DNA from: an uncultured Collinsella sp.
Lineage (GTDB): Bacteria > Actinomycetota > Coriobacteriia > Coriobacteriales > Coriobacteriaceae
Assembly: GCA_934654605.1 (NCBI GenBank)
Contig: CAKUGH010000067.1
Coordinates: 1-7,454, forward strand
DNA: 7,454 bases
Direction: 5' to 3'
Shown here: in pieces, positions 1 through 5,172 of the stretch
How positions within the stretch are numbered: position 1 is the first letter of the stretch
Layout of the letters: the number at the start of each line of letters is the position of its first letter
Notes under the pieces: model-generated
Told to the model about the DNA's origin: nothing
The model's database searches: none
Seen by the model: only the letters and a program-made list of their open reading frames with translations
Made by a program: the position numbers and the translations under genes

Positions 1-1032
1 GAGCAGGTGACCTCCGATGAGATCGCCGAGGTCGTGAGCGCCTGGACCGGCGTGCCCGTTTCCAAGATGATGCAGGGTGAGCTCGACAAGCTCAAGGGCC
101 TGGAGGGCGAGCTGCACAAGCGCGTTATCGGCCAGGACGAGGCCGTCTCCGCTGTCGCCGCGGCCGTGCGCCGCAGCCGTGCGGGCCTCTCCGATCCGGA
201 CAGGCCCATCGGCAGCTTCTTTTTCCTCGGTCCCACCGGCGTGGGCAAGACCGAGCTCGCCAAGGCGCTGGCCGAGTGCCTGTTCGATGACGAGCGCGCG
301 CTCGTACGTATCGACATGTCCGAGTACATGGAGAAGTTCAGCGTCCAGCGTCTGATCGGTGCGCCCCCGGGATACGTGGGCTACGACGAGGGCGGCCAGC
401 TCACCGAGGCCGTGCGCCGTCGTCCGTACTCCGTGATCTTGCTCGACGAGATGGAGAAGGCTCATCCGGACGTCTTCAACGTGCTGCTGCAGGTGCTTGA
501 CGACGGTCGTCTGACCGACGGCCAGGGTCGCCAGGTGTCCTTTAAGAACACGATCATCATCATGACGTCCAACGTGGGCTCCAAGGCCATCGCCGACCTG
601 TCCGGCAAGGACGAGGAGGAGATGCGCCATCAGGTCGACGCGGCCATGGCTCAGACCTTCCGCCCCGAGTTCCTCAATCGTATCGACGATATCGTGGTGT
701 TCCATCCGCTCGGCATGGCGCAGATCGAGAAGATCGTCGACATCCAGCTCGCCGACGTCCGCGCGCGTCTGGCCAAGGAGCGCATGACGCTTGCCATCAC
801 CCCGGCGGCCAAGCAGATGCTCGCCGTGGGCGGCCTGGACCCGGTCTTTGGCGCTCGTCCGCTCAAGCGCCTGGTCCAGCGCGAGGTCGTGGACGCCATC
901 GCTGCCGCCATCATCGACGGCACGGTGCGCGAGGGCGATCAGGTGACGGTTGACGTCGACAAGGACGGCGGCTTTACCGTCGTGTGCGACAACACGCCGT
1001 CGGCCACCTACGAGGTCCCCGACGCCGAGTAG
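1..1032 (+). CDS. clpB: Chaperone ClpB, C-terminal part (5' end outside window)
   Basis: ClpB is a cytoplasmic hexameric AAA+ disaggregase that threads aggregated protein through its pore and works with DnaK/DnaJ/GrpE. The reading frame is open from base 1, so the gene starts upstream. The visible 343 codons cover the end of the linker ([10 protein letters not shown]) and the whole second ATPase domain. Seen here, in window-codon numbering: Walker A GPTGVGKT at about 77-84, pore loop GYVGY at 124-128, Walker B VILLDE at 145-150, sensor 1 TSN near 190, the arginine-finger region LNRID around 227, and sensor 2 GARPLKR at 284-290. ClpB is preferred over ClpC because of [22 protein letters not shown] and the C-terminal FHPLG...DIQL segment, which follow ClpB wording. 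The last 25 or so residues are a lineage-variable tail. An internal GTG at 7 is not the start, since family homology continues upstream of it. A strong terminator follows 47 bp after the stop. Confidence 0.93.
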   Translation, partial: EQVTSDEIAEVVSAWTGVPVSKMMQGELDKLKGLEGELHKRVIGQDEAVSAVAAAVRRSRAGLSDPDRPIGSFFFLGPTGVGKTELAKALAECLFDDERALVRIDMSEYMEKFSVQRLIGAPPGYVGYDEGGQLTEAVRRRPYSVILLDEMEKAHPDVFNVLLQVLDDGRLTDGQGRQVSFKNTIIIMTSNVGSKAIADLSGKDEEEMRHQVDAAMAQTFRPEFLNRIDDIVVFHPLGMAQIEKIVDIQLADVRARLAKERMTLAITPAAKQMLAVGGLDPVFGARPLKRLVQREVVDAIAAAIIDGTVREGDQVTVDVDKDGGFTVVCDNTPSATYEVPDAE

Positions 1033-1078
1033 TTTTTTGGGACATGCCTTAAAATCTACCCTTCATCGCAAAACGCCA

Positions 1079-1114
1079 AGGGCGGCGGATCCAATTGGGT
1101 CCGCCGCCCTTTTT
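1079..1114 (+). terminator. Rho-independent terminator after clpB
   Basis: AGGGCGGCGGA at 1079-1089 pairs perfectly with TCCGCCGCCCT at 1100-1110. Three further inner pairs (one a T-G wobble) close an AATT loop. The stem runs straight into a T-run at 1110-1114. A GC-rich stem followed by T's on the + strand is a classical intrinsic terminator for clpB. The A-run on the left side is too short to argue for strong termination in the other direction. Confidence 0.9.
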
Positions 1115-1152
1115 CGTGCGACAATCGATGATGCCGAACGTGAGTACATGGC

Positions 1153-1158
1153 AAGGAG
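1153..1158 (+). promoter_or_regulatory. Ribosome binding site that fixes the start of the 64-residue ORF
   Basis: AAGGAG lies 8 nt before the ATG at 1167 and only 2 nt before an in-frame ATG at 1161. The spacing favours 1167. The open frame also extends further upstream, but that part overlaps the terminator stem and has no ribosome binding site of its own. Confidence 0.75.
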
Positions 1159-1166
1159 ATATGCAG

Positions 1167-1361
1167 ATGAAAGACGAAACCAAGACGAACGCGCCGGCGA
1201 CCGATGCCGCGCCCGCGGCACCCAAGCCTGCGCCTAAGCCGGCGCCCAAACCGCGCGACCCCTTCATTCGCGCCGAGAACGAGGACGACGACGGCTACGA
1301 TCCCTACAGCGATCGCCGCCCCGAGCGCGAGCCGATGTTCGAAGCCGATCCCTGGCGCTGA
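1167..1361 (+). CDS. Small acidic/proline-rich protein of unknown function (64 aa)
   Basis: I do not recognise a named family. The protein has two parts. Residues 1-30 are low-complexity Ala/Pro/Lys, with the repeated unit KPAP/KPAPKP at 20-29. Residues 31-64 are strongly charged (DPFIRAENEDDDGYDPYSDR, then RPEREPMFEADPWR) and read like a conserved short linear motif, not random sequence. There is no signal peptide, membrane segment or cysteine, and the protein is probably intrinsically disordered. The start at 1167 is chosen for its well-placed AAGGAG. The gene begins only 53 bp after the clpB terminator, so it needs either a short promoter of its own in 1115-1150, where I see no convincing boxes, or read-through. 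It converges on the - strand gene ending at 1494. The well-placed ribosome binding site and the structured C-terminal half support a real gene; function is unknown. Confidence 0.7.
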   Translation: MKDETKTNAPATDAAPAAPKPAPKPAPKPRDPFIRAENEDDDGYDPYSDRRPEREPMFEADPWR

Positions 1362-1386
1362 GTGCCACCCAAAAGGCCACCAATAA

Positions 1387-1451
1387 GTTGCGGTGAAATA
1401 GGGACTGTTTTGCGGTTTGGCCAGCAAAAACAGTCCCTATTTCACCGCAAC
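1387..1451. repeat. 65-bp palindromic element (25-bp perfect inverted arms), MITE/REP-like
   Basis: The left arm 1387-1411 starts GTTGCGGTGAAATAGGGACT and ends in TTTT. The right arm 1427-1451 is its exact reverse complement. The 15-bp centre holds a TGGCCA core and could add two more G-C pairs if one A is bulged. It lies between the ends of two convergent genes (stops at 1361 and 1494). The T-run is inside the stem and not after it, so this is not a standard intrinsic terminator, although the hairpin would end or stabilise transcripts from either side. Perfect long arms in an intergenic gap suggest a mobile palindromic repeat (MITE or REP/BIME type). I have an unverified impression that the GGTGAAATAGGGACTG core recurs in Coriobacteriia genomes. 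No target-site duplication is evident. Confidence 0.75.
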
Positions 1452-1493
1452 TGCGTTAGGGATGTGGGCGTTGGGCGGCTGTCTTGGGGCCGG

Positions 1494-2996
1494 CTAGTCC
1501 TGGGCCTTGATGCTTGGCAGGAGAATCTGGGCGAGGTAGTCGGTCTCGAGTTTGGTCGCGGCGTCTGCCTTGCCGTCTTTACCGACCAGGTCGTTTTTGA
1601 TCTGGCTGTATGTGTAGCGGTTGCCGGTCGTGAGCTCGACAAGCTCAATCGCCATATCCATGGGGTAAGTCGACACGGGGTTCTGCGTGCGCCCGTTGAT
1701 GGTCTGCGGAACCACATACGGATAGACGGGACCGCTGGCATAGACGGTGTAGCCGTTGCCCAGGCTGACCGTGCCCAAAACCGTATCGCCGTCGTCGGGC
1801 GTAAAGGTCTCGCCATCGCGCACGGCGACGAGCGTCACGAGCGGTGTGTTGGTGTCGCCGTCCAGATAAATGCACAGCGTGCTGCCGTTTTGCCAGGTCG
1901 CGACCTTGCCGTACCACTCAACCGGAATATCGAGCTGATACAGATTCGTTGCCTTGTGCCGAGCATCGGCATCGCGGGCGGACTGCGCCTCGCTTGCGCT
2001 TACGGCGTTGGCGGCGGCATCGCGGCGCGTAATTGCCGCCTGCTGGAGTATCTTTGCCGCGGCGGCAGAGCTCGCGCCGCCTTCCTCGGCATACTTGGCG
2101 GCGGCATCGATCTGGTCGTCAGTCACCGTGTCGGCCGAAGGCACCTTGAGCTTAAAGGTGGCCTGGGCACTCAAATCCTGCCCATCACTCTTAACGGTGA
2201 CCTGCGCCTTGGTGGTCGGGACGGTGTAGATGGTGCCGTCTTCCGCGATGGGGGATCCAGCAATGGAGAGCGTGTAATCGCCGGGCAGCAGCTTAATGCC
2301 GCGACCGTGCTCGTTAACATAAAGCGTTTCGCTCACGGAAGAACCGTCGGAATCTTGTCCACTCACCTGCACGGGAATCTTGGAGCCAGTAGAGCAGTCG
2401 AGGCCCGCGGCATGCACGCCAATCTGCACCGACATCATCGTGTGCGCACTGGCGGCGACAGCGGCAGCCTGCTCTTGCTGATATCCGTTCCAGGCAGCAT
2501 AGCCTGCGCCGCCGGCGACGAGCGCGACGGCCACAACGCCGGCAACCATCAGGTTGCGGCGCTTGGGCGACATCTTACGATGACGAACCTCGGCTTCGCG
2601 TGCCGAAGGAACGGACGGTAGGGGAATATCGCCCATGGCGACGGTCTCGTCCACGGCAGGCGCAGAGCCTAAGCCAGGGAGCTCGCGGGTCAGCGAATCT
2701 TCGGCCGGCAAGTTGTCGAGCAAGATGGTTTCCTCGCTCGTGTCGGATTCGGGCTGGTCGTCGGCCTCGCTTTCGGATTCCTTGTGCCCCGCTTCGTCTT
2801 CGGTGGGCGCGGCACCACCGTCTTCTGCATTCTGATCATCGGGCTGTGCCTCGATATTCGGCTCATTCTGCATATCAACGCTCGAATCGTCAAACGCAAT
2901 CTCGGCCAGCGCGATCTGGTCTAGGCTCTCCAGGGCCTCGGCACACGCTTCTGCATCTTGGGCCGCATCCTCTTGGCCCATCGTCTCATCTTTCAT
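1494..2996 (-). CDS. Single-pass membrane protein with acidic cytoplasmic region and exported beta-rich domain (500 aa)
   Basis: No named family is recognised. Residues 1-135 are acidic and low-complexity, rich in Asp, Glu, Ser and Ala, and probably disordered. A basic patch RHRKMSPKRR (138-147) precedes one hydrophobic helix at about 148-169 (LMVAGVVAVALVAGGAGYAAW). By the positive-inside rule the N-terminus is cytoplasmic and the rest is outside. Residues 188-285 look like a beta-sandwich: a GRGIKLLPGDYTLSIAGSP stretch recalls Ig-like or Cna-B/PEGA-like folds. Residues 291-350 are Ala-rich and helical, possibly a coiled stalk. Residues 353-500 form a second globular domain beginning with LDIPVEWYGKV. 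Only two exported cysteines (201, 375) could pair. There is no LPXTG sorting signal and no lipobox. The start at 2996 follows a GGGGGAT sequence; an in-frame ATG five codons later is less well placed. It is transcribed alone, starting downstream of the terminator at 3128-3166. A cell-envelope role is inferred; the ligand is unknown. Confidence 0.85.
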   Translation of the reverse strand: MKDETMGQEDAAQDAEACAEALESLDQIALAEIAFDDSSVDMQNEPNIEAQPDDQNAEDGGAAPTEDEAGHKESESEADDQPESDTSEETILLDNLPAEDSLTRELPGLGSAPAVDETVAMGDIPLPSVPSAREAEVRHRKMSPKRRNLMVAGVVAVALVAGGAGYAAWNGYQQEQAAAVAASAHTMMSVQIGVHAAGLDCSTGSKIPVQVSGQDSDGSSVSETLYVNEHGRGIKLLPGDYTLSIAGSPIAEDGTIYTVPTTKAQVTVKSDGQDLSAQATFKLKVPSADTVTDDQIDAAAKYAEEGGASSAAAAKILQQAAITRRDAAANAVSASEAQSARDADARHKATNLYQLDIPVEWYGKVATWQNGSTLCIYLDGDTNTPLVTLVAVRDGETFTPDDGDTVLGTVSLGNGYTVYASGPVYPYVVPQTINGRTQNPVSTYPMDMAIELVELTTGNRYTYSQIKNDLVGKDGKADAATKLETDYLAQILLPSIKAQD

Positions 2997-3127
2997 ATAT
3001 CCCCCAAGCTCAATATCGGGACAACAATGTACCCAAAATTGGGGTCATATGGAGGCGTCAGGCGGTTGGAAATCTGATTTTATCGGTGCGAGAGGTTTTG
3101 AATGTGTGCGTGAATGCGCGCAACAAG
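2997..3127 (-). promoter_or_regulatory. Leader/promoter region of the 500-aa membrane protein gene (boxes not resolved)
   Basis: The gene at 1494-2996 is separated from its upstream neighbour by a terminator, so its promoter must lie here. Possible -10 boxes on the - strand are TACATT (3029-3034) and TAAAAT (about 3077-3082), but neither has a good -35 at normal spacing. A near-palindrome, ACCC-AAAATT-GGGGT at 3031-3045, sits 35 bp before the start codon and could be a protein site or chance. No gene is seen in the stretch. Confidence 0.3.
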
Positions 3128-3166
3128 AAAAAGCCCCGGAAAGCGGGCAAATCGCTTTCCGGGGCT
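3128..3166 (-). terminator. Rho-independent terminator for the TetR/membrane-protein operon
   Basis: AGCCCCGGAAAGCG at 3132-3145 pairs perfectly over 14 bp with CGCTTTCCGGGGCT at 3153-3166, around a 7-nt loop. On the - strand the stem is followed by TTTTT (3132 down to 3128). It lies 68 bp past the stop codon of the membrane protein gene at 3234 and separates that unit from the next - strand gene. Confidence 0.92.
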
Positions 3167-3233
3167 GCGCATGACGCGCGATTGCGGCGTCGGCTCAGTT
3201 TGCCTACATCCAAATGTGGACGGAATAAACACC

Positions 3234-4241
3234 TTACTCGGCGTGCGCGTAATCAACCTTGGCGCGGCGAGCGGTGGCCTTCTCCCAATCGCTGGTGCCC
3301 TCAAAGACATCCTGCTTGTAGGGGTTGCGGCCGAGCTTCTTGGCACGGTAGGCGATGTAGATGATTGCGGCGACGTTGGCGATCAGTGCGGCGATCGAGA
3401 CCGCGGTAGCGGCGGTAGGGTCGAGCGTGGAGTGCGTCACAAAGATGGACTCCTCCTGGAAGTAGGGGAACACCTGGGCAAACATGCACCAAATGGCCAG
3501 CGTAAAGGCGCGGTTCTGGATCCAGCCGCCCTTGTTCCAGATAAAGGCGGCCACGGTGGGCGCCAGCAGCAGCGCAAAGCCGCAGAACCAGGAGTGGGTG
3601 GGCAGGCAGTTGTAGGTGTAGCAGAAGTTCCAGATGTCGTAGGCGATGATGTAGACCCAGGTCATGTCGGGCCACAGCATGTCGGTCTTGTCCTCGGAGG
3701 CGTAGACGCTCCACCAGCCGGTCATGCAGAAGATGTTGATGATGCCGGCGATGCCGTTGAACACGTTGTTCCAACCGGCCAGCTGCGTGGCGCCCTCGGA
3801 AGTGACCCAGGTGGACTGGCCCAGGACAAAGAAGTGATAGGCGCTCTCAAAGTCGGACACGACGGCGATCATGATGTTGATGGCAACGATCACAAACGGC
3901 CATGCGCGGAACCAGTGCGCCTTGCCGATCTTGCCCCACTGGTACTTAATGGCGATGAAGCCCCAGCAACCGGCCAACGCCGCGTAGACCTTGGCGTAGT
4001 GGAACCAGCTGTTCTGGTACACATGGGTGGGGTTGGTGAGCGCCCACTCGGCGCCCTGCGAAACGCCGACGGCGATGGCGACGCAGTAGATGGTCATGGC
4101 CAGCGGAGCCACGCCAAAGATGATGGCCGCGCCGAGCTTGGTGCGGCGGCCGACCTCGTTGAGCACGATCAGGCCAACAAAGACCATGGCCCAGCCGACC
4201 CAGTGGATAAGGGTATCGCTACCCCAAACATCGAACAGCAT
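3234..4241 (-). CDS. Multi-pass membrane protein, DUF5692-like (335 aa)
   Basis: This is an integral membrane protein with about 8-9 hydrophobic helices (roughly residues 11-28, 36-60, 83-100, 113-128, 158-178, 192-210, 217-234, 245-262, 277-298) and a charged cytoplasmic-type tail from 299 (YRAKKLGRNPY...). It is very rich in tryptophan (21 of 335) and has polar or charged residues inside or next to helices (H13, E29, D130, E132, H136, D202, N205, H216), as expected of a carrier, channel or membrane sensor. The overall look, from LFDVWGSDTLIHWVGW through YDIWNFCYTYN, matches my memory of the uncharacterised family DUF5692; this was not searched. The start is firm: AAAGGAG (4248-4254) sits 6 nt before the ATG. 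It lies 63 bp downstream of a TetR gene on the same strand and ends at a terminator, so the two probably form one operon. A role in moving or sensing the effector of that regulator is inference. Confidence 0.88.
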   Translation of the reverse strand: MLFDVWGSDTLIHWVGWAMVFVGLIVLNEVGRRTKLGAAIIFGVAPLAMTIYCVAIAVGVSQGAEWALTNPTHVYQNSWFHYAKVYAALAGCWGFIAIKYQWGKIGKAHWFRAWPFVIVAINIMIAVVSDFESAYHFFVLGQSTWVTSEGATQLAGWNNVFNGIAGIINIFCMTGWWSVYASEDKTDMLWPDMTWVYIIAYDIWNFCYTYNCLPTHSWFCGFALLLAPTVAAFIWNKGGWIQNRAFTLAIWCMFAQVFPYFQEESIFVTHSTLDPTAATAVSIAALIANVAAIIYIAYRAKKLGRNPYKQDVFEGTSDWEKATARRAKVDYAHAE

Positions 4242-4260
4242 GCTGCTCTCCTTTCACACG

Positions 4261-4286
4261 CCCGCGGCCCCTCTTCCGATCGCGGG
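4261..4286 (-). other. Small hairpin in the TetR/membrane-protein gene gap
   Basis: CCCGCG at 4261-4266 and CGCGGG at 4281-4286 are exact inverted repeats around a 14-nt loop. They lie between the TetR stop and the membrane protein's ribosome binding site. No T-run follows on the - strand, so it is not a terminator. It could tune mRNA stability or translation between the two cistrons, or be chance in GC-rich DNA. Confidence 0.3.
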
Positions 4287-4304
4287 CAGTTTGGCCAAAT
4301 GTCG

Positions 4305-4985
4305 TCAGTTCTGGGGCTTGCGCTCCGGATACTTGGCGGTATAGCCCTCGATGTGGAGTGTCGAGGCGATGATTTCCTTGACCGTCTCGTCGGGCACATC
4401 GGGGTGCGTGCGGATATACATCAACAGTCCCATGATGAGGGTGTAGAACGTTTCGTAGACATGGTCGATGCGCAGGTCGTGATGGGCGACAAAGTCCACT
4501 ACGGTGGTGTCGCAGATGTACTGCGCCACGCGCTGGACCACGTTGTGCAGAAAGCCGCCGTAGAGCGCGCCGCTGCTGGAGGTCAGGGTGCTCGGCAGTT
4601 CGTGGCCGCTCACGACCAGCCGCTTAAAGAGCGGGGCGACGGTGTCGAGCGCGCCTTCGATGTCGCCGACGGTGCGGCTGGCGTTCCATTGCTCGAGCTC
4701 GGAGATAAAGCCATCGATCGCCTCGTCCATAACGGCGGTGACGGCGGCGTCCATATCGGCAAAATAGTGGTAGAACAGCGAGCGCGTGCAGCCGGCCCGT
4801 TTGGTCACGGCCGATACCGAAAGGTGGGACACGCCCAGCTCGGAGCTTACGGCGCGAACGGCGGCGAGAATCTCGCGGCGGCGTTCGTCGCCCGACAGGC
4901 GCTTTGCCGCGTTATCGGTGGTCGTCGCCGCATCGGCGGCGGGAGTGGCATCGACCACGGAGACGTTTGCCGTGTTGTTACTCAT
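4305..4985 (-). CDS. TetR/AcrR-family transcriptional regulator (226 aa)
   Basis: This is a one-component DNA-binding regulator, normally a dimeric repressor released by a small ligand. After a 28-residue Ala/Thr-rich leader, residues 32-78 form the TetR N-terminal domain: DERRREILAAVRAVSSELG, then the helix-turn-helix around 55-74 with AGCTRSLFYHYFADMD, the family's usual recognition-helix ending. Residues 85-215 are helical with no recognised subfamily; they would form the ligand pocket and dimer face. Length is typical (about 190-230). The start at 4985 has an AAAGG about 10 nt upstream; no other ATG precedes the HTH. The gene is followed by the membrane protein on the same strand and is divergent from the oxidoreductase at 5173. 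Paired TTGAC-N5-GTCAA sites in the shared upstream gap are its likely operators, implying control of both directions including its own gene. The ligand is unknown. Confidence 0.93.
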   Translation of the reverse strand: MSNNTANVSVVDATPAADAATTTDNAAKRLSGDERRREILAAVRAVSSELGVSHLSVSAVTKRAGCTRSLFYHYFADMDAAVTAVMDEAIDGFISELEQWNASRTVGDIEGALDTVAPLFKRLVVSGHELPSTLTSSSGALYGGFLHNVVQRVAQYICDTTVVDFVAHHDLRIDHVYETFYTLIMGLLMYIRTHPDVPDETVKEIIASTLHIEGYTAKYPERKPQN

Positions 4986-5010
4986 GTTTTGCCGCCTTTC
5001 ATCCTCTTTT

Positions 5011-5029
5011 GCCTAACCGTTCGCCTAAC
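5011..5029. repeat. Short direct repeat GCCTAAC, two copies 12 bp apart
   Basis: GCCTAAC occurs at 5011-5017 and 5023-5029, separated by CGTTC. On the - strand this reads GTTAGGC-N5-GTTAGGC in the 5' leader of the TetR gene. It could be a secondary regulator site or chance; no function can be assigned. Confidence 0.4.
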
Positions 5030-5033
5030 AGTC

Positions 5034-5064
5034 TTGAATATTGTTGACGGTTCGTCAATACTAT
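5034..5064 (+). promoter_or_regulatory. Candidate promoter for the Fe-S/FAD oxidoreductase
   Basis: TTGAAT (5034-5039) and TACTAT (5059-5064) resemble -35 and -10 boxes with a 19-bp spacer, which is slightly long. The left operator would lie in the spacer and the right operator over the start point, a placement that suits repression. An alternative is that the TTGACA at 5067-5072 is itself a -35 box, but no good -10 follows it. Confidence 0.35.
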
Positions 5065-5085
5065 TTTTGACACAATGTCAACAAT
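5040..5085. promoter_or_regulatory. Double operator, two mirrored copies of ATTGTTGAC-N5-GTCAA
   Basis: TTGAC-N5-GTCAA occurs at 5044-5058 and again at 5067-5081, with centres 23 bp apart (about two helical turns). The sites also share an outer extension in opposite orientation: ATTG before the left site and CAAT after the right one. As a result ATTGTTGAC at 5040-5048 is the exact reverse complement of GTCAACAAT at 5077-5085. The whole 46 bp is a dyad built from two smaller dyads. Its place between a TetR gene and a divergent gene makes it the likely binding site for two TetR dimers. Binding itself is inferred. Confidence 0.75.
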
Positions 5086-5172
5086 GGCGGGTAAACGGCA
5101 TGGGGGCATGCCCGACCTGCAAAAAGAGGGGCGCTGCAGTCTCGCCGGGCTGCGGCAAGAGAAGGGACAACC

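Noticed and set aside
1095..1166. Upstream extension of the 64-residue ORF
   Set aside because: The first in-frame ATG at 1095 lies inside the terminator stem without a ribosome binding site; the AAGGAG at 1153-1158 points to 1167.
1387..1451. Palindrome read as an ordinary intrinsic terminator
   Set aside because: No T-run follows either arm; the T's and A's are inside the stem. It is listed as a repeat element instead.
1362..2621. 419-codon open frame on the + strand
   Set aside because: It begins right at the stop of the small ORF, runs through the palindrome and is antisense to the 500-residue membrane protein gene, which has a proper start, transmembrane helix and domain-like organisation.
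1167..2996. Shared N-terminus MKDET in the 64-residue and 500-residue proteins
   Set aside because: Only five residues match and the codons differ, so this is not evidence of duplication.
2600..3364. 254-codon open frame on the + strand
   Set aside because: It is antisense to the start of the 500-residue gene and runs through the terminator at 3128-3166. The translation is Arg/Ser/Pro-rich and shows no domain.
5096..5120. GGCAT...ATGCC hairpin and GCATGC in the oxidoreductase leader
   Set aside because: The stem is only five pairs, with no riboswitch-like context; it is too weak to call a regulatory structure.
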